From Burkholderiaceae bacterium (GTDB lineage: Bacteria > Pseudomonadota > Gammaproteobacteria > Burkholderiales > Burkholderiaceae), in the NCBI GenBank assembly GCA_947374315.1, contig CANCBK010000044.1:1-13613 (forward strand): a stretch of 13,613 nt of DNA, read 5' to 3'. The notes beneath the pieces are model-generated. The model ran no database searches. It was not told where the DNA came from and was given only the letters and a program-made list of their open reading frames with translations. This document shows positions 7,369 through 13,613 of this stretch, piece after piece (the first letter of the stretch is position 1; each line of letters begins with the position of its first letter). Made by a program: the position numbers and the translations under genes.

Positions 7369-8868
7369 ATGATGCCTATGCAAAAAGCTCTCGTTTGGCT
7401 CCGCCGTGATTTACGTCTGTACGACAACGCCGCACTTCATCATGCCCTCAAAAATAATGCTCAGGTTTGGCTGGCTTTCATTTTTGATACCGATATTCTT
7501 AACCCCTTGCGTACCGAGGACTTAGATGAGAGAGGCCTGAAGCATGATCGTCGCGTCGACTTTATTTGGCAAGGTCTCAAGCAGATTGATGAAGAATTAC
7601 GCAAACAGGGTGGTGGATTAATTGTTCAGGTAGGCAAACCTACAGAATGCATCCCAAAAATCGCTAAGACCTTAGGCGTCAATACCGTTTACACCAATCG
7701 CGACTATGAGCCATCGGCAATCGCTCGAGATGCCATGATTCAAGCTTCTTTAGATAAGCTAGAGATTGAATTTGAGAGCTTTAAAGACCAAGTTATCTTC
7801 GAGAAGAAAGAGATTCTCACCAACTCCAATACGGTTTTCTCAATCTTTACGCCTTATAAAAATAATTGGCTCAAGACGCTGCAAGAGAAAGATATTGCTG
7901 CATACGAATGCGCTCCTGATAAGAACCAGTTCGCAGTCATACCAACAGCATTGGAAGCGCCCTTCCCATCTCTGGAGTCAATGGGTTTTTGCTCCACCGG
8001 AATTGAAACTTACCTCCCACCAGGATCCGAAGGTGGGCAGAACTTCTTAGAAGACTTCCTTCACCGAATCGACCAATATCAAATCGGTAGGGACTTCCCT
8101 GCAATTAAGGGGGTGAGCTACCTTTCGACACACCTACGTTTTGGGATGCTCTCCATTCGAGGTTTAGTGCGTGAAGCGCACCGCCGTATGCTGGCCGGTA
8201 GCATGGGAGCCACGATTTGGTTAAGCGAACTGATTTGGCGGGATTTTTATTTCATGATTCTCGCCAATCATCCCCGCCTCGCTGAAGGTGCAGCTTTCAA
8301 GCCAGACTATGACAACATTCAATGGGAAAGCGGCGCCACGGCCAAGAAGTTATTTAAGGCTTGGTGTGATGGTAAGACCGGTTATCCACTAATAGATGCA
8401 GCCATGTGCCAACTCAACCAAAGCGGCTATATGCATAACCGTCTTCGAATGGTAGTTGCCAGCTTCTTAACCAAAGATCTGGGAATTGATTGGCGCTGGG
8501 GAGAAATGTATTTTGCAAAACATCTCAACGATTTTGAGCTGGCCTCCAACAATGGTGGATGGCAGTGGGCATCTTCTTCAGGTTGCGATGCGCAGCCCTA
8601 CTTTAGGATTTTTAACCCCATCACCCAATCGCAAAAATTTGATCCTGAAGGTAAATTTATTCGGCGCTACTTACCTCAGCTCGATAAACTCTCAAAGCGG
8701 TCAATCCATGCTCCATGGGAGGCGGGTCATATCGAACTCGAGGCAGCCGGCATCCTCCTAGGACGAGACTATCCGATGCCAATCGTGAATCATGACGAGG
8801 CTCGCAAAAAAACCTTGGTGCGCTATAGCGTTGTTAAAAAAGTTACCCCTGAATCTCCAGCAGACTAA
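7369..8868 (+). CDS. phrB: Deoxyribodipyrimidine photo-lyase (class I CPD photolyase)
   Basis: This flavoenzyme splits UV-made cyclobutane pyrimidine dimers using blue light. From the ATG at 7369 it has 499 residues, a normal size. The N-terminal antenna domain begins ALVWLRRDLRLYDNAAL. The C-terminal FAD domain shows LSTHLRFGMLS, WLSELIWRDFYF, WCDGKTGYPLIDAAM, HNRLRMVVASFLTKDL, DWRWGE and NNGGWQWASSSGCDAQPYFRIFNP (at about residues 394-417), which with their many Trp residues carry the flavin pocket and electron-transfer chain. The frame opens at an ATG at 7342; ATGs at 7369, 7372 and 7378 are nearer the usual start. I chose 7369 for the AGGA at 7353-7356; 7378 gives the most family-like N-terminus. 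A photolyase suits a sunlit aquatic lifestyle. The C-terminal 20 residues are a non-conserved tail. Forty bases separate it from apaH. Confidence 0.95.
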   Translation: MMPMQKALVWLRRDLRLYDNAALHHALKNNAQVWLAFIFDTDILNPLRTEDLDERGLKHDRRVDFIWQGLKQIDEELRKQGGGLIVQVGKPTECIPKIAKTLGVNTVYTNRDYEPSAIARDAMIQASLDKLEIEFESFKDQVIFEKKEILTNSNTVFSIFTPYKNNWLKTLQEKDIAAYECAPDKNQFAVIPTALEAPFPSLESMGFCSTGIETYLPPGSEGGQNFLEDFLHRIDQYQIGRDFPAIKGVSYLSTHLRFGMLSIRGLVREAHRRMLAGSMGATIWLSELIWRDFYFMILANHPRLAEGAAFKPDYDNIQWESGATAKKLFKAWCDGKTGYPLIDAAMCQLNQSGYMHNRLRMVVASFLTKDLGIDWRWGEMYFAKHLNDFELASNNGGWQWASSSGCDAQPYFRIFNPITQSQKFDPEGKFIRRYLPQLDKLSKRSIHAPWEAGHIELEAAGILLGRDYPMPIVNHDEARKKTLVRYSVVKKVTPESPAD

Positions 8869-8908
8869 AGCATTGCGCCTCGAAGTCACTTCCGATTTAA
8901 GATAGGGC

Positions 8909-9748
8909 ATGAACAAGATCTATGCCATTGGGGATATTCAGGGGTGCGCACCCTCTTTAAAGAGTCTCGTCAAAAAACTCCCTGCTAAATCAAACCTGAT
9001 TTTTTTAGGGGATCTCGTCAATCGTGGCCCCGACTCCTTGGGTACATTGCGTTACCTCAAGAAACTACAAGAAGCACGGCGCATTGAATGTATTCTCGGA
9101 AATCATGATCTGCATTTGTTAGCGGTTGATGCAGGCCTGCGTAAGACCAAGGGCTTAGATACGGTGCAACCCATCTTAGATGCGCCCGATAGGGCTGAGT
9201 TGATTCATTGGCTACGCCATAGGCCAATGGCACTGAGCAATGGAAAGGTGTTGACTGTTCATGCGGGTGTCGTACCTCAATGGGACCTTCAACAGACCAT
9301 TGAGTGCGCACAAGAAGTAGAAAAGGCGCTACGCAAAAATTCGTATAAAGATTTTTTAGCGAATATGTATGGCAATACCCCCAATAAATGGAGCGACTCC
9401 CTCAAGGGATACGAGCGTTTACGCGTCATTACGAATGCTCTGACCCGCATTCGTTTTTGCACCCCCAGAGGCACGATGGAGTTTGACAGCAAAGAGGGCT
9501 TTGATGATGGTCCAAAGGGCTATATTCCTTGGTTTAAAACCCCCAAGAGAAAAACTCAAGACACGCTGATCTACTTTGGCCACTGGTCTACCTTAGGGCT
9601 CCTGCAGCACAAGAATGTCATCGGACTAGACACTGGTTGCGTCTGGGGCGGAAAACTCACCGCCATGGAAATTCCAGAATCTGGCAAGATCAACAAGGAT
9701 CTAGAAATTATCCAAGTGGATGGATATGACCACCCACTGAGGATGTAA
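8909..9748 (+). CDS. apaH: Symmetrical bis(5'-nucleosyl)-tetraphosphatase
   Basis: ApaH cuts diadenosine tetraphosphate (Ap4A) symmetrically into two ADP and also removes Np4 caps from RNA, limiting these stress-linked nucleotides. The 279-residue product matches the family length. Metallophosphatase motifs are GDIQGC (8-13), GDLVNRGPDS (34-43) and GNHD (64-67), followed by HAG (118-120). ApaH-specific segments include FGHWS (223-227) and LDTGCVWGG (240-248). The first motif has GDIQG rather than GDxHG, which is normal for ApaH. AGGG stands at 8904-8907, only one base before the ATG, so the ribosome site is poorly spaced. It follows the photolyase on the same strand and converges on hemL with a 22-base gap that holds no visible terminator hairpin. 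Confidence 0.95.
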   Translation: MNKIYAIGDIQGCAPSLKSLVKKLPAKSNLIFLGDLVNRGPDSLGTLRYLKKLQEARRIECILGNHDLHLLAVDAGLRKTKGLDTVQPILDAPDRAELIHWLRHRPMALSNGKVLTVHAGVVPQWDLQQTIECAQEVEKALRKNSYKDFLANMYGNTPNKWSDSLKGYERLRVITNALTRIRFCTPRGTMEFDSKEGFDDGPKGYIPWFKTPKRKTQDTLIYFGHWSTLGLLQHKNVIGLDTGCVWGGKLTAMEIPESGKINKDLEIIQVDGYDHPLRM

Positions 9749-9770
9749 ATCCTGCTAGAGCCAACTGCTG

Positions 9771-11063
9771 CTATAAACTCTTAAACGAAGTCCGCGCTGC
9801 AGTAATGATTTCATCAAGCACGGCATTGTCATGCGCAATTGAAGTAAATCCTGCCTCATAGGCTGAGGGCGCTAAATAAACGCCTTGATCCAACATCAGG
9901 TGGAAGAATTTCTTAAATGCCTCTATATCCGTTTTAGTCACTGCCTCAAAAGAAGTCGGAACTTGGCTGGCAAAGTAAAAACCAAACATACCGCCAACAC
10001 TATCCACTGCAAAAGGCACACCCGCCTCATCAGCCGCCTGCTTAAAACCGGCCATCAGTTTTTCAGTTTGACCAGTGAGGCACTCGTAGAAACCTTCTCG
10101 AGAAATAATTTCCAAGGTTTTCAGCCCTGCCGCCACAGCGACGGGATTGCCGGATAAAGTGCCAGCCTGATAAACATTACCTAGCGGCGCCAGCTTAGAC
10201 ATGATTTCTTTTTTACCACCAAAAGCAGCCATAGGCATACCGCCACCCATCACCTTGCCGAGACAAGTAAGGTCGGGAGTAATGCCTTGCAAAGATTGAG
10301 CGCCGCCAAGAGCCACCCTAAATCCCGTCATCACTTCGTCATAAATCAGAACGCTGCCATGTTGGGCAGTGAGCTGACGAAGTGTCGATAAAAAATCTTT
10401 TGAGGGTTTCATGAGATTCATATTGCCTGCGATTGGCTCAATAATGACTGCGGCAATCTGATCACCCTGCTTCTGAAACACTTCCTCTAGAGATGCTACA
10501 TCGTTATAGGGAAGCACCAGCGTGTGCTTGACTAAATCATGTGGAACGCCACCAGAAGAGGGTGCATTTTGAGTGGAGTCCGCAAATGTCAACAGACCGG
10601 AACCCGCCTTTACCAGAAGACTATCCGCATGCCCGTGATAGCAACCCTCGAATTTGATAATGAGATCACGACCGGTATAGCCACGCGCGAGACGTAAGGC
10701 ACTCATTGTCGCCTCGGTGCCGCTCGATACCATACGCACTTGCTCAATGCTGGGCATCAATTCACAAATGCGTTCCGCTAATACGATTTCACCTTCAGTA
10801 GGAGCGCCATAACTAAAGCTAGTTTCCGCAGCCCGCTTCACCGCTTCAACGACTTCAGGGTTCGCATGACCAACAATCATCGGCCCCCAGGACATAATTA
10901 AATCAATGTAGCGCGTATCTTCAACATCCCAGAAATAAGGACCTTTGGCCTTCTTTACAAAACGTGGTGTACCGCCCACCTGACGAAAGGCGCGCACTGG
11001 AGAGTTCACACCCCCAGGAATGGTTTTTTGCGCACGCTCAAATAAGATCTCATTTTGTCCCAA
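9771..11063 (-). CDS. hemL: Glutamate-1-semialdehyde 2,1-aminomutase
   Basis: HemL is a PLP enzyme that converts glutamate-1-semialdehyde to 5-aminolevulinate in the C5 route to haem. The 430-residue product is full length. Seen are [10 protein letters not shown] (17-26), SSGTEA (113-118), CYHGHAD (141-147), DEVMTGFR (242-249), the Schiff-base Lys270 in [11 protein letters not shown] (267-277), and AGTLSGNP (300-307). The start appears to be TTG at 11061-11063: no ATG or GTG occurs between the in-frame stop at 11082-11084 and the conserved N-terminus, and CAGGG lies about 8-12 bases upstream as a ribosome site. An ATT just before it is a less likely start. The rubredoxin gene ends 54 bases upstream on the same strand, so readthrough from it is possible. 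Confidence 0.96.
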   Translation of the reverse strand: MGQNEILFERAQKTIPGGVNSPVRAFRQVGGTPRFVKKAKGPYFWDVEDTRYIDLIMSWGPMIVGHANPEVVEAVKRAAETSFSYGAPTEGEIVLAERICELMPSIEQVRMVSSGTEATMSALRLARGYTGRDLIIKFEGCYHGHADSLLVKAGSGLLTFADSTQNAPSSGGVPHDLVKHTLVLPYNDVASLEEVFQKQGDQIAAVIIEPIAGNMNLMKPSKDFLSTLRQLTAQHGSVLIYDEVMTGFRVALGGAQSLQGITPDLTCLGKVMGGGMPMAAFGGKKEIMSKLAPLGNVYQAGTLSGNPVAVAAGLKTLEIISREGFYECLTGQTEKLMAGFKQAADEAGVPFAVDSVGGMFGFYFASQVPTSFEAVTKTDIEAFKKFFHLMLDQGVYLAPSAYEAGFTSIAHDNAVLDEIITAARTSFKSL

Positions 11064-11117
11064 AATACGGCCCTGCTTTCGCTAATGTATCTGATTATTT
11101 TTAAATGGGTGGATGTA

Positions 11118-11288
11118 TTAGATCGCCATCATTTCAAAATCTTCCTTGCGTGCACCACACTCTGGACATGTCCAGTTCATTGGCACATCTTTCCACAGTG
11201 TTCCCGGAGCAATACCCTCCTCAGGCAATCCAGCAGACTCGTCATAGACCCAGCCGCAAATTAAACACATGTAAGTTTTAAATTCCAT
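11118..11288 (-). CDS. Rubredoxin
   Basis: This 56-residue protein carries one iron bound by four cysteines and shuttles single electrons in the cytoplasm. Both knuckles are present: CLICGWVYDESAG with Cys8 and Cys11, and CPECGARKEDFEM with Cys41 and Cys44. The aromatic residues that pack the small fold (Tyr6, Trp13, Tyr15, Trp32, Trp39, Phe51) are also present. The ATG at 11286-11288 has a strong ribosome site, AGAGGAAGAG, ending about five bases upstream. The gene lies between the RlmL-type methyltransferase (53-base gap upstream) and hemL (54-base gap downstream), all leftward. Rubredoxins in this position are common in betaproteobacteria. The partner enzyme is not identified by the sequence; a link to alkane hydroxylase or to oxidative-stress reductases is possible but unsupported here. 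Confidence 0.95.
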   Translation of the reverse strand: MEFKTYMCLICGWVYDESAGLPEEGIAPGTLWKDVPMNWTCPECGARKEDFEMMAI

Positions 11289-11341
11289 TTTGTCTCTTCC
11301 TCTAATACTTTTAGCTATATTTAAATTGATCTACACACTCT

Positions 11342-12796
11342 TTATTTTAAATCTGGCGCAACATCTCTTTTTTGATGCATCTCAAACTTAAATAGTCGGC
11401 ATTCCAATGGGCCATTAAAAAGGGGCGTCCGTTTTGACTCTTTAATACGTAACTGCCCTGGCAGCCCCATATCGGCCGTCAAAACAAAAACATTCCAGCC
11501 ACCAAAAGCATCCTTGAGGTGCTGGCCAAATTGCCTTAAGAATTCGACAAACTTCGGATCCTGCTCTTCTTCTGCCTGTAATTTCTTCAGCGACTCACGA
11601 CTAGAGCGCTTAGCGCTTTGACGGCCCGTTTCCAGGTTATAAGCAAAGCGATCTTCAGGCTCTTCCACATCGCCGTAGGAGTCTGGAGTGGCATCACGAT
11701 CTTGACCTCGTCCACCTTTAATGACTAAACGCTCACCATAAGGAGGATTAAGCAACATTACGCCAGCTTGAGCATTCACCGGTGGCTTGCTAGCTAAAGC
11801 ATCAACCTGACGAGTAACTGGCAGTCCTGGTAACTGAGCACGCTGCCAGTTCCCCTTAAACATCGCTACCAAACGCTCATTAATGTCGCCACCGCTAATA
11901 CCCAAAGATTCCGCATCCGGAAACTGCTTTCGCCTTTCGAGCATTTCCTTTAAAGAGGCCTCCTTAAGAGAAACCCACCGCTTTTGCTCCGCAGCCTCAT
12001 TAAAAGGCTTGAGCCTCTGAAAACCAAAGCCATGTGCAGAGGTTACTAATGGGCGATAAGCCAAACGGCTTGGCTTTGCGTCATCGCCATACATTCCCGC
12101 CCGAATAGCCCCCGGCGGAATAGCCAAAGCCATTTGTGCGGCTTCAATCAAAAAGGTACCGCTACCGCACATGGGATCAAATAATGTTTGCGAAGGTTTC
12201 CAGCCAGTAATCGATAAAATCCCTGCCGCGAGATTTTCTTTCAAGGGTGCATCACCTTTTTCATCGCGCCAACCACGCTTAAATAAGGCCTCGCCTGAAG
12301 TATCCAAATAAATGGTGACATGGGTGGCAGTGAGATGGGCTTGCACACGCACATCAGGGAATGCTGTATCAATACTGGGGCGATCGCCGGTGACATCGCG
12401 CAAGCGATCCACAATCGCATCCTTAATCTTCAGCGTCGCGAAATTCAGACTTTTGAGCGGTGAGCGATGTGCTGTCACATCAACCCGCAACGTTTGCTTT
12501 GAAGAAAACCACTCCTCCCAAGCCAAGCCACTAGCCAGCTTATATAAATCCTCTTCCTGGCGGTATGGTGATTCAGCCATCTGCAGCAATACCCGACTAG
12601 CAATTCTCGAGTGCAAATTCAATGCCATAGCAGCCGAAATCGGGGCCGCAAGACCAACACCGCCCGTAGGACTGGTTGGCGTCGGGTCAATAACCCAAGC
12701 ACCCAAGGCTTTGGAGTCGGGGCGCTGCGCAATACTTGCTAGCTCTTGGGCAAGAGGCACTTCCAATCCGCCTGGGCAAACAACAAAAAATCTCAT
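11342..12796 (-). CDS. rlmL: THUMP-domain 23S rRNA (guanine-N2)-methyltransferase, RlmL type
   Basis: This is a SAM-dependent RNA methyltransferase of the COG0116 family; its E. coli relative is the N-terminal half of RlmKL, which makes m2G2445 in 23S rRNA. The 484-residue product has a THUMP RNA-binding region (about 50-165), the SAM motif DPMCGSGTFLIEAA (207-220) and the catalytic NPPYGERL (350-357). It lacks the second, RlmK-type methyltransferase half found in the ~700-residue E. coli fusion. Residues 359-414 form a charged, low-complexity insert (rich in Gly, Asp, Glu, Arg, Lys, Ser) between the catalytic loop and the next conserved helix, FVEFLRQFGQHLKDAF. The ATG is at 12794-12796, without a clear ribosome site. 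HemJ lies 47 bases upstream. The precise target base is inferred from the family only. Confidence 0.88.
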   Translation of the reverse strand: MRFFVVCPGGLEVPLAQELASIAQRPDSKALGAWVIDPTPTSPTGGVGLAAPISAAMALNLHSRIASRVLLQMAESPYRQEEDLYKLASGLAWEEWFSSKQTLRVDVTAHRSPLKSLNFATLKIKDAIVDRLRDVTGDRPSIDTAFPDVRVQAHLTATHVTIYLDTSGEALFKRGWRDEKGDAPLKENLAAGILSITGWKPSQTLFDPMCGSGTFLIEAAQMALAIPPGAIRAGMYGDDAKPSRLAYRPLVTSAHGFGFQRLKPFNEAAEQKRWVSLKEASLKEMLERRKQFPDAESLGISGGDINERLVAMFKGNWQRAQLPGLPVTRQVDALASKPPVNAQAGVMLLNPPYGERLVIKGGRGQDRDATPDSYGDVEEPEDRFAYNLETGRQSAKRSSRESLKKLQAEEEQDPKFVEFLRQFGQHLKDAFGGWNVFVLTADMGLPGQLRIKESKRTPLFNGPLECRLFKFEMHQKRDVAPDLK

Positions 12797-12843
12797 GAGA
12801 CTAACAATCTAAAAAAGGATAAATAGGGGAATGCAAAACAAGC

Positions 12844-13269
12844 TTAGGGTTTGATCACCGCCAAAGCAGTCACAACCAATAAAAGAACGACGGGGACTTC
12901 ATTAAACCAGCGGTACCAAACACCAGAGCGCACATTGGCTGATTTACGAAACTTCCTCAGCAAACTCCAGCATGCATGGTGATACCCAATGACCAAAATG
13001 ACAAAGAACACTTTGGCATGCATCCAGGTTTCACCAGCGCCGATTTTAAAATGCAGCCAGAGAGTCAGACCCAGTAGCACTGCAGGCACTGCCAAAATGG
13101 TCATAAAACGAAATAAGCGATCAGCCATACCCAAAAGACGCGCATACGCCTCAGGATTCTTTTCGTCGGCCAAGTTCACAAAAATTCGGGGGAGATAAAA
13201 CAAGCCTGCGAACCAAGAAGCAATCAAGACGATATGAAATGTTTTGGTCCAAAGATATGCGTTGCCCAT
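12844..13269 (-). CDS. hemJ: HemJ/CopD-family membrane protein (protoporphyrinogen IX oxidase)
   Basis: HemJ is an inner-membrane, haem-containing oxidase that turns protoporphyrinogen IX into protoporphyrin IX, the next-to-last step of haem synthesis. The 141-residue protein matches the family size and has four hydrophobic spans at about 10-31, 53-76, 83-104 and 121-140. Family features are KTFHIVLIASWFAGLFYLPR (9-28) with His12, WMHAKVFFV (82-90) with His84 and Lys86, GYHH (95-98), and FNEVPVVLLL (122-131). The ATG is at 13267-13269. It is followed by the RlmL-type gene and preceded by proA, all leftward with gaps of 47 and 35 bases. hemL sits further down the same run, so two haem enzymes share the neighbourhood. 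The CopD-like superfamily also contains copper proteins, but the FNEVP ending points to HemJ. Confidence 0.9.
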   Translation of the reverse strand: MGNAYLWTKTFHIVLIASWFAGLFYLPRIFVNLADEKNPEAYARLLGMADRLFRFMTILAVPAVLLGLTLWLHFKIGAGETWMHAKVFFVILVIGYHHACWSLLRKFRKSANVRSGVWYRWFNEVPVVLLLVVTALAVIKP

Positions 13270-13304
13270 GCTGAATAATTCCTGTTCTATAGTTCTTTGA
13301 TAAA

Positions 13305-13613
13305 TTAGGTGCGAATCTCGCCATGACCCATGACAATATATTTGAGGGAAGTCAGGCCATCTAAACCTACAGGGCCACGTGCATGCAATTTGTCATTGGA
13401 GATACCAATCTCTGCACCCAAGCCATATTCAAAACCATCGGCAAAGCGGGTGCTGGCATTCACCATGACACTCGCACTATCGACCTCACGTAAAAAACGA
13501 TTAGCCAGTGCTTGATTATTGGTAATGATGGCGTCTGTATGCTTGCTTCCGTACCGCTCAATGTGGCTCATGGCCTCATCGATATCGGCAACCGTTTTAA
13601 TAGACAAAATAGG
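13305..13613 (-). CDS. proA: Gamma-glutamyl phosphate reductase, C-terminal part (cut by right edge)
   Basis: ProA reduces gamma-glutamyl phosphate to glutamate-5-semialdehyde with NADPH, the second step of proline synthesis. Only the last 102 residues are inside the window; the family is about 420 residues. The readable part starts [14 protein letters not shown], which is in frame to the last base. [22 protein letters not shown] and the near-terminal HARGPVGL are strong ProA signatures. The stop is TAA at 13305-13307, 35 bases before the hemJ ATG. The TTG at 13605-13607 is an internal Leu codon, not a start. Confidence 0.95.
   Translation of the reverse strand, partial: PILSIKTVADIDEAMSHIERYGSKHTDAIITNNQALANRFLREVDSASVMVNASTRFADGFEYGLGAEIGISNDKLHARGPVGLDGLTSLKYIVMGHGEIRT

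Noticed and set aside
8882..8892. Perfect 11-base palindrome GAAGTCACTTC upstream of apaH
   Set aside because: The arms are 5 bases with a 1-base centre, too tight for an RNA hairpin, and this length is expected by chance in a window of this size.
9749..9770. Possible bidirectional terminator between apaH and hemL
   Set aside because: The 22-base gap contains no stem-loop with a T-run on either strand.
12312..12812. A 166-residue open frame on the plus strand opposite rlmL
   Set aside because: It is the mirror of a well-supported methyltransferase gene; no motif, no plausible ribosome site, and composition typical of an antisense shadow.
1..13613. CRISPR arrays, tRNA or rRNA genes, insertion sequences, phage or defence genes
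   Set aside because: No regular direct repeats, RNA gene signatures, transposase, integrase or known defence motifs were found on reading both strands.

Overview
The window looks like part of a chromosome from a free-living betaproteobacterium of the Burkholderiales, most like Polynucleobacter. This rests on gene content and order (yqgE-ruvX-pyrR-pyrB as a tight block, an Alvinella-type absence of any introns or eukaryotic signals aside, and hemL near a rubredoxin), on dense packing with gaps mostly under 60 bases, and on a moderate base composition (hand counts give about 55% GC in a pyrB line but 25-43% in lines from the polysaccharide genes). The genus is an inference, not a measured match. 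No tRNA, rRNA, CRISPR array, insertion sequence, integrase or phage gene was seen.

Left part (1-4750): a surface-polysaccharide block. It starts with the 5' two thirds of rfbB (dTDP-glucose 4,6-dehydratase, minus strand, running off the left edge). Next comes an unnamed glycosyltransferase-9-like gene on the plus strand. Three minus-strand glycosyltransferase-type genes follow: a DUF5672 protein, a DUF6492-like protein and a GT-B (GT4-like) enzyme. Their base composition is AT-richer than the rest, as is usual for O-antigen or capsule loci that are exchanged between strains.

Middle (4751-7307): a conserved housekeeping operon read right to left, yqgE, ruvX, pyrR, pyrB. Start and stop codons overlap or nearly touch, and the last gene runs directly into the glycosyltransferase genes. 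The expected pyrC neighbour is not there, so this is probably the edge between core genome and a variable polysaccharide island.

Right part (7342-13613): two plus-strand genes, a class I photolyase and apaH, diverge from yqgE. They meet a minus-strand run, proA (cut by the right edge), hemJ, an RlmL-type 23S rRNA methyltransferase, a 56-residue rubredoxin and hemL. hemJ and hemL are both haem-biosynthesis enzymes. hemL appears to use a TTG start.

Together the window joins pyrimidine synthesis (PyrB, PyrR), repair and stress functions (RuvX, photolyase, ApaH), tetrapyrrole synthesis and sugar transfer to the cell surface. Nothing here is clearly a new biological system. The least explained genes are the plus-strand 819-1649 gene and the two DUF glycosyltransferases joined to the pyr operon.
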